Position numbers and translations under genes: made by a program | Shown: piece after piece, positions 8,813-17,031 of the stretch | Position numbering within the stretch: position 1 is the stretch's first letter | How the letters are laid out: every line of letters starts with the position of its first letter | Notes under the pieces: model-generated | Told to the model about the DNA's origin: nothing | Databases searched by the model: none | The model's input: the letters and a program-made list of their open reading frames with translations, nothing else | NCBI RefSeq assembly: GCF_009882985.1 | Contig: NZ_WTUZ01000010.1 | Coordinates: 983,881-1,047,880 of the forward strand | Direction of reading: 5' to 3' | DNA: 64,000 bases | DNA from: Paenibacillus silvestris | Lineage (GTDB): Bacteria > Bacillota > Bacilli > Paenibacillales > NBRC-103111

Positions 8813-9424
8813 TTAGGAACCATCTGAGTGCTGAGCAACTGCCCCAATGCCGTAGAAAAACAAATGAGCCATCTCTTCGATTAGCACTTCCATATCTCCT
8901 TGCTGCTGGGCATATTCAAGCATGGTGTCCGCTTGGTTAGTCAGCATTTGCATATACATAACGATCGTCGATGTGGAAAGTTTGTCGGTGATCTCACCGC
9001 TTTTCTTGCCATCATCAATTAGCTTGATCACAAGTGGAATGCCTTTCGCCATATATTCTTCTCTAACGAAGCGCGCCAATTCAGGATCGCCCTGCCAAAT
9101 CTCCCTCATCATCTGCAGACTGAAGGTTTTGGACGATTGCTTTTTCTGAAAAATGATATATTCAATCTTCTCCTTCAACGTGTGGCTGCCGGCCAGAAAG
9201 TCTGCAAACTCCTTGATCGTGTTGCGGATATAATCCATAATGGCTTCTCTTACCAACGCTTCTTTACTGCCATAATAATTATAAATCGTAACCTGCGAAA
9301 CACCGGCCTCCTCGGCAATATCGGCAATTCGCAGTTTTTTGGAATCCGTCGTTTGGAGCAACTGCAGTGTGGCCTGCATGATGCTTTGTTTTTTTTGCTG
9401 AGCTCTTTTTTCAAAACCGTTCAT
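8813..9424 (-). CDS. TetR-family regulator of the neighbouring ABC exporter (probable)
   Basis: 203 residues from ATG 9424 (MNGFEKRAQQ), preceded by AGGTGA; the in-frame ATG further upstream lies in the shared promoter region. The N-terminal TetR helix-turn-helix is clear (LRIADIAEEAGVSQVTIYNYYGSKEAL, about residues 29-54); the rest is an all-helical ligand domain. It is divergent from an ABC-2 transporter with 147 bases between starts containing three copies of a TATTTCAwAAC-like motif, so local repression of the exporter is the simplest reading. The inducer is unknown. Confidence 0.85.
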   Translation of the reverse strand: MNGFEKRAQQKKQSIMQATLQLLQTTDSKKLRIADIAEEAGVSQVTIYNYYGSKEALVREAIMDYIRNTIKEFADFLAGSHTLKEKIEYIIFQKKQSSKTFSLQMMREIWQGDPELARFVREEYMAKGIPLVIKLIDDGKKSGEITDKLSTSTIVMYMQMLTNQADTMLEYAQQQGDMEVLIEEMAHLFFYGIGAVAQHSDGS

Positions 9425-9468
9425 TACATCACCTATTTGTTGGAATAATGAAATTATAGCACAATAAT

Positions 9469-9546
9469 ATTTCAAAAGTTATTGACGAAGGAATCATGGA
9501 GGAGTAACATGAGTTTTGAAATAAACTGTCGGTTATATTTCATAAC
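9469..9546 (+). promoter_or_regulatory. ABC exporter promoter with TATTTCAAAAC-type operator sites
   Basis: TTGACG (9482-9487) and TAACAT (9505-9510) are 17 bp apart. Immediately downstream GTTTTGAAATA (9513-9523) and TATTTCATAAC (9536-9546) form an inverted repeat; a third arm TATTTCAAAAG lies at 9469-9479 just before the -35 box. The arrangement fits a TetR operator bracketing the promoter and covering the start of transcription. The -10 box is weak. Confidence 0.5.
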
Positions 9547-9571
9547 TTTACGTTTTCGGAGGTGGCCGCGC

Positions 9572-10462
9572 ATGTTGACCGTAGAGCAGTTGAGCAAAAC
9601 TTTTCCTAACGGGAAAGGCATTTTCAATGTCTCTTTTTCAGTAAAAAAAGGCGAGGTTTTCGGATTTCTCGGTCCAAATGGCGCTGGGAAATCAACGACG
9701 ATCAGGCATATCATGGGATTCATGAAGCCGGATAAAGGGTCGGTGACGGTTAGCGGGCTGAACACGTGGACACAGCAAGGAATTGTTCAAAAGTATCTTG
9801 GATATTTGCCAGGCGAAATTGCTTTTATAGAAGGTATGACTGGGAAGTCATTTTTGGATTTTATGGCTGAAATGCAGGGCATGAAGCAGTTCGCTCGGCA
9901 AGATGAGCTAATCGACCGCTTTCAGTTTGACGTCAAAACGCCCATTCGCAAAATGTCAAAAGGCATGAAGCAAAAAGTCGGCATCGTTGCCGCGTTCATG
10001 CATCAGCCGGAGGTTATCATTTTGGATGAACCGACTTCAGGGCTTGATCCCCTCATGCAAAAGGTGTTCATCAACCTCGTATTGGAAGAGAAAGCGCGAG
10101 GCACCACATTCCTGATGTCATCGCATAGCTTTCCCGAAATTGAGCGGACATGCGACCGGGCAGCGATCATTAAGGACGGTGTAATCCTTACCGTCAAAGA
10201 CATACATGAGCTGCAATCCATGCAGCGGAAACTGTTCGAAGTGACCTTCGAACGAGCGGCAGATGCGGAAGTATTTATTCGAACCTCCGGCTTGGTGATC
10301 GAATTTATCGATGGCAACCGGGTTCGGGTTCCCGTGCAGGGTGAGTACGCTCAGTTCTTGGCGGAAACGTCGAAGTACGCGATTCGCAACCTTGATGTGT
10401 TCACGCAAAGCCTCGAAGACGTGTTCATGAACTACTACGACCGGAAGGGGGCCTTGCAATGA
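9572..10462 (+). CDS. ABC transporter ATP-binding protein (ABC-2 type exporter)
   Basis: 296 residues from ATG 9572, which has GGAGGTG 7 bases upstream. An in-frame ATG at 9509 also has a GGAGG but overlaps the proposed -10 box, so I prefer the later one. Walker A is GPNGAGKST, the signature is MSKGMKQKVG, Walker B is VIILDEPTSGLDP, with the switch His in SSHSFPE. The C-terminal extension (about 215-296) resembles the accessory domain of drug-exporter ATPases such as DrrA. Its last bases overlap the permease start (ATGA). Confidence 0.9.
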   Translation: MLTVEQLSKTFPNGKGIFNVSFSVKKGEVFGFLGPNGAGKSTTIRHIMGFMKPDKGSVTVSGLNTWTQQGIVQKYLGYLPGEIAFIEGMTGKSFLDFMAEMQGMKQFARQDELIDRFQFDVKTPIRKMSKGMKQKVGIVAAFMHQPEVIILDEPTSGLDPLMQKVFINLVLEEKARGTTFLMSSHSFPEIERTCDRAAIIKDGVILTVKDIHELQSMQRKLFEVTFERAADAEVFIRTSGLVIEFIDGNRVRVPVQGEYAQFLAETSKYAIRNLDVFTQSLEDVFMNYYDRKGALQ

Positions 10463-11271
10463 ATACCGCGCTCTATAAACATATGATGAAGATTCATTTC
10501 AAAGGCATGTTCAACTATGCGTTCGGATCTGCTTTCTACATCTTGCTTATGTTTTGGTTGTTTCCAAGCTTCGCAGGGAATAACGAAGCACTGAATGATT
10601 TGATAAAATCCCTTCCAGCCAGCATCACCAATGCCTTCAACTTGGGAAGCGGCTTCGGGACGGTAGAGGGGTTCATTTCCGGTGAATATTATGGCTTGCT
10701 GCTCGTTCTTATCGTAGCCATCTTCTGCATTCTGTTCTCCACTGGGCTGATGGCGAAGCTCGTTGACCAAGGTGCGATGGCTTATTTGCTCGCAGCGCCG
10801 ACGACTCGCGGCAAAGTTGCTTTGACACAGGCCGCTGTGCTTGTGACAGGGCTTGTCACGATTATGGCAGTCACGACATTGTGCGGCTTTGCGGGATATG
10901 CGCTGTTTATCGGAGATCTCAGCGCCTTCCACGGCGCGGCTTATCTCCGAATGAACGTGGCAGCGTTCTTGCTGTTTTTCGCGGTCGGCGGCATCGCCTT
11001 TCTCGTCTCATCGCTTGCAAATGATGAGAAGAAGGCGCTTGGCATCTCCGCGGTGCTGACGTTTGGGTTTTTCTCTTTAGATTTTATCGGGAAGCTAAGC
11101 GAGAAAATCGATTGGCTGCGCAGCCTGAGCTATTTCTCGCTCTATGATCCGAGCGGGATCATTGTTGGCGAGGCGCACATTGGGCTTGCTTGGTCGATCT
11201 TGGCCGCCATTGGCGTTGTGGCTTTTGCGGCGGGCATTGTACTGTTTCGCCGGCGGGATTTGCCTTTGTAG
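10459..11271 (+). CDS. ABC-2 type transporter permease
   Basis: 270 residues with six predicted membrane segments (around residues 20-40, 70-95, 120-150, 165-190, 195-215 and 240-262). It contains the ABC-2 pattern SFAGNNEALNDLIKSLP followed by GFISGEYYGLLLVLI. Its start overlaps the ATPase stop by four bases, so the pair forms one exporter, with two copies of each expected. Substrate unknown; TetR control suggests a toxic or signalling small molecule. Confidence 0.87.
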   Translation: MNTALYKHMMKIHFKGMFNYAFGSAFYILLMFWLFPSFAGNNEALNDLIKSLPASITNAFNLGSGFGTVEGFISGEYYGLLLVLIVAIFCILFSTGLMAKLVDQGAMAYLLAAPTTRGKVALTQAAVLVTGLVTIMAVTTLCGFAGYALFIGDLSAFHGAAYLRMNVAAFLLFFAVGGIAFLVSSLANDEKKALGISAVLTFGFFSLDFIGKLSEKIDWLRSLSYFSLYDPSGIIVGEAHIGLAWSILAAIGVVAFAAGIVLFRRRDLPL

Positions 11272-11283
11272 GCGGGCGTTGGG

Positions 11284-11458
11284 GGAACTACGGTTCTCTA
11301 TTTCGGCGAATAGTGGTGTTTAGGCGGCTGCGAGGAACTGGAGGGTCTTATTTCTTCGTAATTGGCTGCGTTTTAGCCAAATGTGAGGAAATAACGGACC
11401 CTAGTTCCCCAGGACGAGGAAAAGGCGGCTTTTCGTAGAAATAGCGGCCTACAGTTCC
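11284..11458. repeat. Mirror-paired intergenic element, GGAACTA family, copy 1
   Basis: Direct arms GGAACTACGGTTCTCTATTT (11284) and GGAACTGGAGGGTCTTATTT (11334) are followed by inverted arms AAATAACGGACCCTAGTTCC (11389) and AAATAGCGGCCTACAGTTCC (11439). Direct and inverted pairs are each 50 bp apart, so the whole is a nested 175-bp palindrome. The gene-free stretch 11272-11636 holds this element and the hairpin leader of the next gene. Confidence 0.75.
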
Positions 11459-11492
11459 ATGGAAAAATCTGGAATGATAGCCGGGGCTTTGC

Positions 11493-11603
11493 TATACTAC
11501 AATTAACTATACAAGCTGGTCGTGAAGCACACGCCGCTTTCATCTAAGTTCGCAGGAGTCCTCTCCTTGACGAACAGGTGAAAGCGGCGTTTTGCGTTTT
11601 ATC
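11493..11603 (+). promoter_or_regulatory. Extended -10 promoter and long hairpin leader (attenuator-like)
   Basis: TGcTATACT (11490-11498) reads as an extended -10 promoter. About 30 bases on, ACGCCGCTTTCATCT (11531-11545) pairs with AGGTGAAAGCGGCGT (11576-11590) in a 15-bp stem with one G-U. The loop folds again (GTTCG/CGAAC, GGAG/CTCC). TTTGCGTTTT follows, then the ribosome binding site of the next gene about 30 bases later. This could be a terminator or attenuator in the leader. Confidence 0.5.
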
Positions 11604-11636
11604 CAGCAAATTCTAATAGAGAAAGTGGGATTATGA

Positions 11637-12284
11637 ATGAGATTTGAAAAAGCCTTTGAAGATTTCATGGCTTCACAGATTGCTGAGGAAACCAATGGAC
11701 GCAGACGAGAGCGTTTGGAGCAAGGATTAGGTCATGCGGAAATCGAATTTTTGCGGGGTGTATGGTTTCCAATTACCGGACACTTTAACAATCTATATGC
11801 GGAATGGGAAGTGCGCGACTTAGCTAATGGGTATCGTTACTTGGACTTTGCTTATATGCCTGGCAATGCCAGAGGAGCAATCGAAATCCAAGGTTACGGC
11901 TCACATGCACGGGATATTGAACTTTGGCGCTTCAAAGATCTTTGCCAGCGGCATTGCCATCTTGCACTAGACGGCTGGCTGGTTATGCCTATCGCCTACC
12001 CGTCAATTATGGAATCGCCAAAGCTGTGCCAACAGCTTATGCTCTCTTTGGTGGGCAAATTCATCTCCTCTGCCCATACTCCAGAGCACCTCACATGGGT
12101 CGAAAGCGAAGCGATTCGATTCGCAAGACGAATGATGCGCCCCCTCTCCCCTTCCGACTTGGCCTCCCATCTTCAAGTGAGCACCAAATATGCCAGAAAG
12201 ATTTTGCATGGCTTGTGCGACAAGCAGCTATTTGTTGTCTCAAGCGGGCAAACGCGCGCACGTATGTATCGGTTGAATGTTTAG
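11637..12284 (+). CDS. Uncharacterised protein: possible PD-(D/E)xK nuclease-like domain plus C-terminal winged helix
   Basis: 215 residues, family not recognised with certainty. Residues about 35-120 resemble the Vsr/DUF559 type of restriction-endonuclease-like fold: YRYLDFAY (Asp70), then AIEIQGYGSH (Glu83-x-Gln85, His90), Asp93 and Arg98, then HCHLALDGWLVMPI. Residues about 150-215 look like a winged helix (LSPSDLASHLQVSTKYARKILHGLCDKQLF, then a wing ending RARMYRLNV). It may be a DNA-binding protein that cuts or merely recognises DNA. It is transcribed alone behind a hairpin leader. Confidence 0.65.
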   Translation: MRFEKAFEDFMASQIAEETNGRRRERLEQGLGHAEIEFLRGVWFPITGHFNNLYAEWEVRDLANGYRYLDFAYMPGNARGAIEIQGYGSHARDIELWRFKDLCQRHCHLALDGWLVMPIAYPSIMESPKLCQQLMLSLVGKFISSAHTPEHLTWVESEAIRFARRMMRPLSPSDLASHLQVSTKYARKILHGLCDKQLFVVSSGQTRARMYRLNV

Positions 12285-12309
12285 TGGGCGGAGGCGGCCT
12301 CACAGCAGA

Positions 12310-12337
12310 GCTAAGTTGGCAACCCAGCCAACTTAGC
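12310..12337 (+). terminator. Perfect 11-bp hairpin after the nuclease-like gene
   Basis: GCTAAGTTGGC (12310-12320) and GCCAACTTAGC (12327-12337) are perfect reverse complements around a 6-base loop, 26 bases past the stop. No T-run follows, so termination is uncertain; a single GGAACTACGCTATTT arm starts right after it. Confidence 0.4.
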
Positions 12338-12455
12338 GGAACTACGCTATTTCTGCGAATAGCAGCATTTGACGGCCGGAGAGGACTCCGGACGCCCATC
12401 AAGAGGGAGCAGAATGCAAGTGCTTGGAGGAGGGTAACGACTCCTAAAAAACAAC

Positions 12456-12483
12456 AAAAAGACGGACACATTCGTCCGTCTTT
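12456..12483 (-). terminator. Terminator of the putB-rocA operon
   Basis: AAAGACGGAC acatt/c GTCCGTCTTT hairpin with TTTTTGTTGTTTTTT on the minus strand, 9 bases beyond the rocA stop. Confidence 0.85.
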
Positions 12484-12492
12484 CAATCTTTA

Positions 12493-14061
12493 TTACACCT
12501 TGCGAGATGTCAACTTCGCTTGCGTGAAGAGCAGCAGGTAATCATATCCGCCTGCTTTGGAGTCCGTGCCCGACATGTTAAAGCCGCCGAAAGGATGAAC
12601 ACCAACCAAAGCGCCCGTGCATTTGCGGTTAATGTACAAATTTCCGCAGTGTACAGTGTCAAGAGCTTCAGAAATGCGCTCTTCGTTGGTGGAGAAGTAC
12701 GAACCCGTCAAACCAAACTCCGTATCGTTATACATCGCGATAGCTTCTCTCCAGTCCTTCGCTTTAGCGATGGCCAGAACAGGCCCGAAGATTTCTTCCT
12801 GCATAATGCGAGCTTTACCACTCACATCGCCGAATACGGTAGGCTGAATGTAATAACCGTTGCCTTCCGCTTTGCCGCCACCAGCCAGAAGTGTTCCTTC
12901 GCTTTTGCCAACTTCGATGTAATCCAGAATCCGTTCGTAAGACGTTTTATCGATAACTGGACCTGCCGCGAAGTTTAGCTCGGGCAAACCGCTTTGAATC
13001 TGGTTCGTCAGGGCAACCACTTTTCCAACCACTTCGTCATACACGGATTCTACAATGATCGCTCTGGAACCAGCAGAGCACTTCTGCCCTTGGAAGCCGA
13101 AAGCCGATGCCACGATTGCTGCTGCAGCCGCGTTAAGATCAGCCGTTTCGTCCACGACGATACCGTCTTTTCCGCCCATTTCGGCGACAACACGCTTAAT
13201 CCAAATCTGACCTGGAACAGTGTCAGCAGCCAGCTTGTTGATGCGTAATCCTACCTCTTTGGAACCTGTGAAGGAGATAAAACGCGTTTTCGGATGAGTC
13301 GTTAAGTAGTCGCCAACCTCAGCACCGCTGCCCGGAATGAAGTTGATGACGCCTGCAGGCAGACCCACCTCTTCCATAAGTGCAACGAATTTGTGTGCAA
13401 TTACAGGTGTCGTGGAAGCTGGTTTGAGCAGAACCGTATTACCGGAAACAACCGCCGCCATCGTCATCCCAACACAGATCGCAAGCGGGAAATTCCAAGG
13501 AGGAATAACAACGCCAACACCAAGTGGGATATACGTAAGCTTGTTGTTTTCACCCGGAATTTTCACCAATGGTTGAGTCTCATTCGTTTCACTCAGGCGA
13601 ATCATTTCGCGCGCATAGAACTCGATGAAATCGATCGCTTCTGCTGTATCGACATCGGCTTCCACGTAGTTTTTGCCGGATTCAAGCAGCATCAGTGCTG
13701 AGAACTCATGCTTGCGAGCGCGCATCAGTGCCGCAGCTTTAAACAAGTATTCGGCACGTTCTCTTGCCGGAACCTTTTTCCAAGACTCGAAAGTTTCGAG
13801 CGCAGCGTTCATCGCCTTCTCAGCAAGAGGTTGATCTGCTTTGCTTACGTAACCGATAATTTCATCCACGTTACCTGGGTTAATGGACGTAATTTTCGCT
13901 TCAGTTGTTACCTTCTCCGACCCGATGTAGAGCGGATATTCGCGGCCCATTTCCTCTTTTACTTTCGAAATAGCGGCCTGCATGGCCTTTTTATTTTCCT
14001 CAAGGTTAAAATCTGTAAACGGCTCGTTCGCGTATGGGCTCACCTTTGTAAATGTTGTCAT
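12493..14061 (-). CDS. rocA: L-glutamate gamma-semialdehyde (1-pyrroline-5-carboxylate) dehydrogenase
   Basis: Oxidises glutamate semialdehyde to glutamate with NAD+, the second step of proline (and arginine) breakdown. The 522 residues match the RocA/PutC length. The general base Glu294 is in VAEMGGKDG and the nucleophile Cys328 in FGFQGQKCSAGSR. The N-terminus is RocA-like (TFTKVSPYANEPFTDF). It follows putB with a 27-base gap on the same strand and shares its terminator, so the two form one proline-degradation operon. Confidence 0.95.
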   Translation of the reverse strand: MTTFTKVSPYANEPFTDFNLEENKKAMQAAISKVKEEMGREYPLYIGSEKVTTEAKITSINPGNVDEIIGYVSKADQPLAEKAMNAALETFESWKKVPARERAEYLFKAAALMRARKHEFSALMLLESGKNYVEADVDTAEAIDFIEFYAREMIRLSETNETQPLVKIPGENNKLTYIPLGVGVVIPPWNFPLAICVGMTMAAVVSGNTVLLKPASTTPVIAHKFVALMEEVGLPAGVINFIPGSGAEVGDYLTTHPKTRFISFTGSKEVGLRINKLAADTVPGQIWIKRVVAEMGGKDGIVVDETADLNAAAAAIVASAFGFQGQKCSAGSRAIIVESVYDEVVGKVVALTNQIQSGLPELNFAAGPVIDKTSYERILDYIEVGKSEGTLLAGGGKAEGNGYYIQPTVFGDVSGKARIMQEEIFGPVLAIAKAKDWREAIAMYNDTEFGLTGSYFSTNEERISEALDTVHCGNLYINRKCTGALVGVHPFGGFNMSGTDSKAGGYDYLLLFTQAKLTSRKV

Positions 14062-14088
14062 CGTATTTCTCCTCTCCGAATGGGAAGT

Positions 14089-15003
14089 TTATTTAAACAT
14101 ATTTTTAAGAACAAACCAGACATTGGCTGGACGTTCTGCTAGCCTTCTCATGAAATAACCGAACCAATCCACACCATATGGAACGTAGATGCGCACCCGG
14201 TATCCTTCTTTCACTAATTGCTTCTGCAATTCTTCACAAATCCCGTACAGCATCTGGAACTCAAACTGACTCCCTGAGATCCCATTTGTTTTAGCAAAAT
14301 CTTTTGTAAAAGAAATAATGGCTTCATCGTGGCTAGCAACCGCTGTATAATGGCCGTTTAGCAAATGTTTTTGAATCATTTTTTTGTAATTCTCATCAAC
14401 ATCACTTTTCTCTGGAAAAGCAACCTGCGGGGATTCCTTATAAGCCCCTTTCACAAGACGCAAGTTCGCGCCAAGCTCGTGCAAATCATCCATATCCTTC
14501 ATCGTACGGAACAAATAAGCTTGAATAACGATGCCTACATTGTCGTAGTCTTTGCGAAGCTCACGATAGATGTCCAATGAAACTTGGCAGTGCGCGTAAT
14601 CTTCCATATCAATCCGGACAAAATTGCCGTGCATGCGAGCGCGGTCAAGAATCCGTCTCATACTGCTTACACACAAATCTCTGCTTATGTCCAGACCAAG
14701 TGAGGTCATTTTTAGAGATAGATTAGAGGTGACACCCGACTCTGCAATCGCATCTAACGTCTGGATGCACATATCCGCTGACTCCAAAGCTTCTGCTTCG
14801 CTGAAAACAAACTCCCCTAAATGGTCCAGTGTGGCAACACGGCCATCCTGATTGAGTCCGCGCACAGCATTAATGGATTGCTGAATGGTTTCACCGGCAA
14901 CGAAACGTGCAGCGCCAAAGCGTAAACCATATCGTTTCGCTAAGCGATTCGCGGTGCGGCTTTTCCCTAAAGATTGAAACATGTTTCTCATCATGAGTTC
15001 CAT
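14089..15003 (-). CDS. putB: Proline dehydrogenase
   Basis: FAD enzyme that oxidises proline to 1-pyrroline-5-carboxylate. The 304-residue monofunctional form is typical of Firmicutes. It shows a TIM-barrel with the family text SLKMTSLGLDIS, VRIDMEDYAH, IVIQAYLFRT, LRLVKGAYKE and a C-terminal YGVDWFGYFMRRLAERP, whose two Arg residues bind the proline carboxylate. GGAGGAA lies 10 bases before the start. It is the first gene of the operon and is divergent from a PAS/AAA regulator, its likely controller. Confidence 0.95.
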   Translation of the reverse strand: MELMMRNMFQSLGKSRTANRLAKRYGLRFGAARFVAGETIQQSINAVRGLNQDGRVATLDHLGEFVFSEAEALESADMCIQTLDAIAESGVTSNLSLKMTSLGLDISRDLCVSSMRRILDRARMHGNFVRIDMEDYAHCQVSLDIYRELRKDYDNVGIVIQAYLFRTMKDMDDLHELGANLRLVKGAYKESPQVAFPEKSDVDENYKKMIQKHLLNGHYTAVASHDEAIISFTKDFAKTNGISGSQFEFQMLYGICEELQKQLVKEGYRVRIYVPYGVDWFGYFMRRLAERPANVWFVLKNMFK

Positions 15004-15032
15004 CTGTGTTATTCCTCCAATGGAATTTGTAC

Positions 15033-15127
15033 AATAGTGTTTAATTTATGTTTTTATTGTACACTATAAATTATATTTTGAACACTATTTGTTTATGTGT
15101 ATATTTTTCATAATTTTGAACACATTA
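15033..15127. promoter_or_regulatory. Repeated TTGAACACTATT sites in the putB/regulator divergent region
   Basis: TTGAACACTATT (15078-15089) and TTGAACACATT (15116-15126) are direct copies; AATAGTGTTTAA (15033-15044) is an inverted copy. They lie in the AT-rich 230-bp region between putB and its divergent regulator and are good candidates for regulator binding sites. I see no convincing -12/-24 promoter on the putB side. Confidence 0.5.
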
Positions 15128-15233
15128 TCAACTATACTCCTATCATACTCGCCGCTCATGCAGAACGTGTTGAATAGCCAAGAGCTTCGTGGTAAATTTA
15201 TAGCAAATCAATGCTCGATAAATGAGGTCGACT

Positions 15234-16970
15234 ATGTTCAAAAATGAACACTTTCTGTTAAACACCAAGATAGCAACTCTTTCAATAGATACAACACTCG
15301 AAGAAGTTTCCTCCTATTTAAAAGAAGGCATCGGTGTTATTGCCTATTCGGAAAGCGGCACCTGTTTAATTACACCGGAAGATGCCGCGCTTCTGCCTGC
15401 TTTGTCCCCTAAGAACATTGCGGCTTTAATGGCGACCAGCTCCTTTTTTCTTGCTGAAACTAAGCAATGGGACGACAACGAAAACCTGCTGAGCAGCAGC
15501 CAGGAGCTCGCGCGGTTAGCGTCGAATCGGCCCCTTCTAATTAAGGATAAAGAGGGAAACATTCGGGGATACTCCTCCTTATCGGACCTGGCCCATGCTG
15601 CGAACCTAGAACAACAAAAGTGGGCATCTTATTTCACTTCCCTTGCAGATACCGTTACGGATGCTGTCACTGTCGTTGATCGAGACGGCGCTGTGATCTG
15701 CTGGAATACGGTTGCCGAGGAGCTGTATCAGCTTCCGAGCGAGGATATTTTAGGGAAGAGAATTGGTGAGCATTTTGACGTGGAGACCCTGATGGTGCTC
15801 AAAATTTTGGACGAAGGCCGTATGATTCGAAATACGTATCACCGACCGCGCCCAGACACCCATGTGCTTATTAACGCCTCGCCCATACGGGATGCCCAAG
15901 GACTTATCATTGGCGGCATTGCGACTGAACAGGATATTACACAGTTGGTGAGATTAAATGAACAGTTAACAGCTGCGGACTCCTTCGGACTTCCTAATCG
16001 AGAGCAAACCGAAGACTTATTTACTTTAATTAAAGGCAAAGGGCCTGCAATCGGCAAAGTCATTGGGTGGGCCAAAAAAGTAGCCGCAACAGAAACACCC
16101 GTCCTCCTAATTGGAGAATCGGGTGTCGGTAAAGAGCAGCTGGCTCATATTATTCACCAGTCTAGCTCGCGGTCGGAGCATCCTTTCTTGACACTTAATT
16201 GCGGCATTGTCCCCGCGGGGCTGCTTGAGGCTGAATTATTCGGCTATCAAGGCGGCGCTTTCACAGGGAGTGAAACAGGGGAAGCCGGGAAGCTCGAACA
16301 AGCCAAAGACGGCACGTTATTCATTAATGAAGTCGAAAAGCTTCCACTAGAACTGCAAGCCAAGCTCTACCACTCTATCACGCAACAAACCATTGTCCGC
16401 TCGGGAGGAAGCCAACCCATCCGGGTTCGCACACGGATTATCATTGCAACTACGCAGGATCTGGCAGCTAAATTGGTAACTCACGAATTCCGCGCTGATC
16501 TGTACTATGCGCTCAATGTTATATCCATCCGCATTCCGCCTTTGCGCGATAGAACGGAAGACATTCCTGCTATGGTGCATATGTATCTGAAGCAATTTTC
16601 TTTACACTATCAGAAGCCAGTTCCCGTGCTTTCGCCAGAAGTCATTTTGGCGCTCACGAACTACGCTTGGCCTGGAAATATACAAGAATTAAAAAATGTC
16701 ATCGAGCGCTGTGTCATTTTAAGTGATGAGGATAATATCCAGCTGGAGCATCTGCCTGCAGCTCTACAAGAGGGGCAGCCTAGTCTCTCCTCTTTTGAAG
16801 GTGATTCAGCAGCTATATTATTGAAAAATAAGGTTTCGGACGAGGAAGAAATCACGTTAATCGAGGAAGCGCTGGCCAAGACGGCAGGAAATAAAAGCGC
16901 AGCCGCCAAGCTGCTCGGCATTTCCCGAGGCACCCTTTATAACAAAATGAAAGAATATGAAATGGAGTAA
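15234..16970 (+). CDS. RocR/PrdR-like regulator: CBS-like and PAS sensors, AAA+ domain, Fis HTH
   Basis: 578 residues from ATG 15234, with GAGGT 7 bases ahead; the ATG 12 bases earlier overlaps that site. Residues about 1-120 have CBS-like text (NRPLLIKDKEGNIRGYSSLSDL). A PAS domain spans about 130-240. The AAA+ domain has Walker A GESGVGKE and a GAFTGS loop instead of GAFTGA. Its Walker B is TLFINEVEKL, with Asn for the usual Asp; the FRADLYYAL sensor/Arg-finger region is intact. A Fis-type HTH ends the protein (NKSAAAKLLGISRGTLYNKM). Position and architecture point to control of putB-rocA by proline or a derivative. The altered loop and Walker B leave open whether it works with sigma-54. 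Confidence 0.85.
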   Translation: MFKNEHFLLNTKIATLSIDTTLEEVSSYLKEGIGVIAYSESGTCLITPEDAALLPALSPKNIAALMATSSFFLAETKQWDDNENLLSSSQELARLASNRPLLIKDKEGNIRGYSSLSDLAHAANLEQQKWASYFTSLADTVTDAVTVVDRDGAVICWNTVAEELYQLPSEDILGKRIGEHFDVETLMVLKILDEGRMIRNTYHRPRPDTHVLINASPIRDAQGLIIGGIATEQDITQLVRLNEQLTAADSFGLPNREQTEDLFTLIKGKGPAIGKVIGWAKKVAATETPVLLIGESGVGKEQLAHIIHQSSSRSEHPFLTLNCGIVPAGLLEAELFGYQGGAFTGSETGEAGKLEQAKDGTLFINEVEKLPLELQAKLYHSITQQTIVRSGGSQPIRVRTRIIIATTQDLAAKLVTHEFRADLYYALNVISIRIPPLRDRTEDIPAMVHMYLKQFSLHYQKPVPVLSPEVILALTNYAWPGNIQELKNVIERCVILSDEDNIQLEHLPAALQEGQPSLSSFEGDSAAILLKNKVSDEEEITLIEEALAKTAGNKSAAAKLLGISRGTLYNKMKEYEME

Positions 16971-16992
16971 AAACAAAAACAAAGCTAAAAGC

Positions 16993-17030
16993 AAAAGTCC
17001 CCCTTCCATCCAAATGGAAAAGGGACTTTT
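16993..17030. terminator. Bidirectional terminator
   Basis: AAAAGTCCC(cc)TTCCAT and ATGGAA(aa)GGGACTTTT form a hairpin with A/T runs on both sides, between the converging regulator and nucleotidyltransferase genes. Confidence 0.8.
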
Positions 17031-17031
17031 C

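Noticed and set aside
10435..10932. A 165-codon frame on the minus strand opposite the ABC-2 permease
   Set aside because: The permease frame is coupled to its ATPase and has membrane helices; the opposite frame is charged, repetitive and lacks a start signal.
11284..11458. CRISPR array as an explanation for the 50-bp spaced repeats
   Set aside because: Only two copies per orientation, arms are imperfect, copies are mirrored rather than all direct, and there are no cas genes.
15191..15204. A GG-N10-GC match to a sigma-54 promoter (TGGTAAATTTATAGC) before the proline regulator
   Set aside because: Only the two dinucleotides fit; the rest of the -24/-12 consensus is missing and it points toward the regulator, not toward putB.
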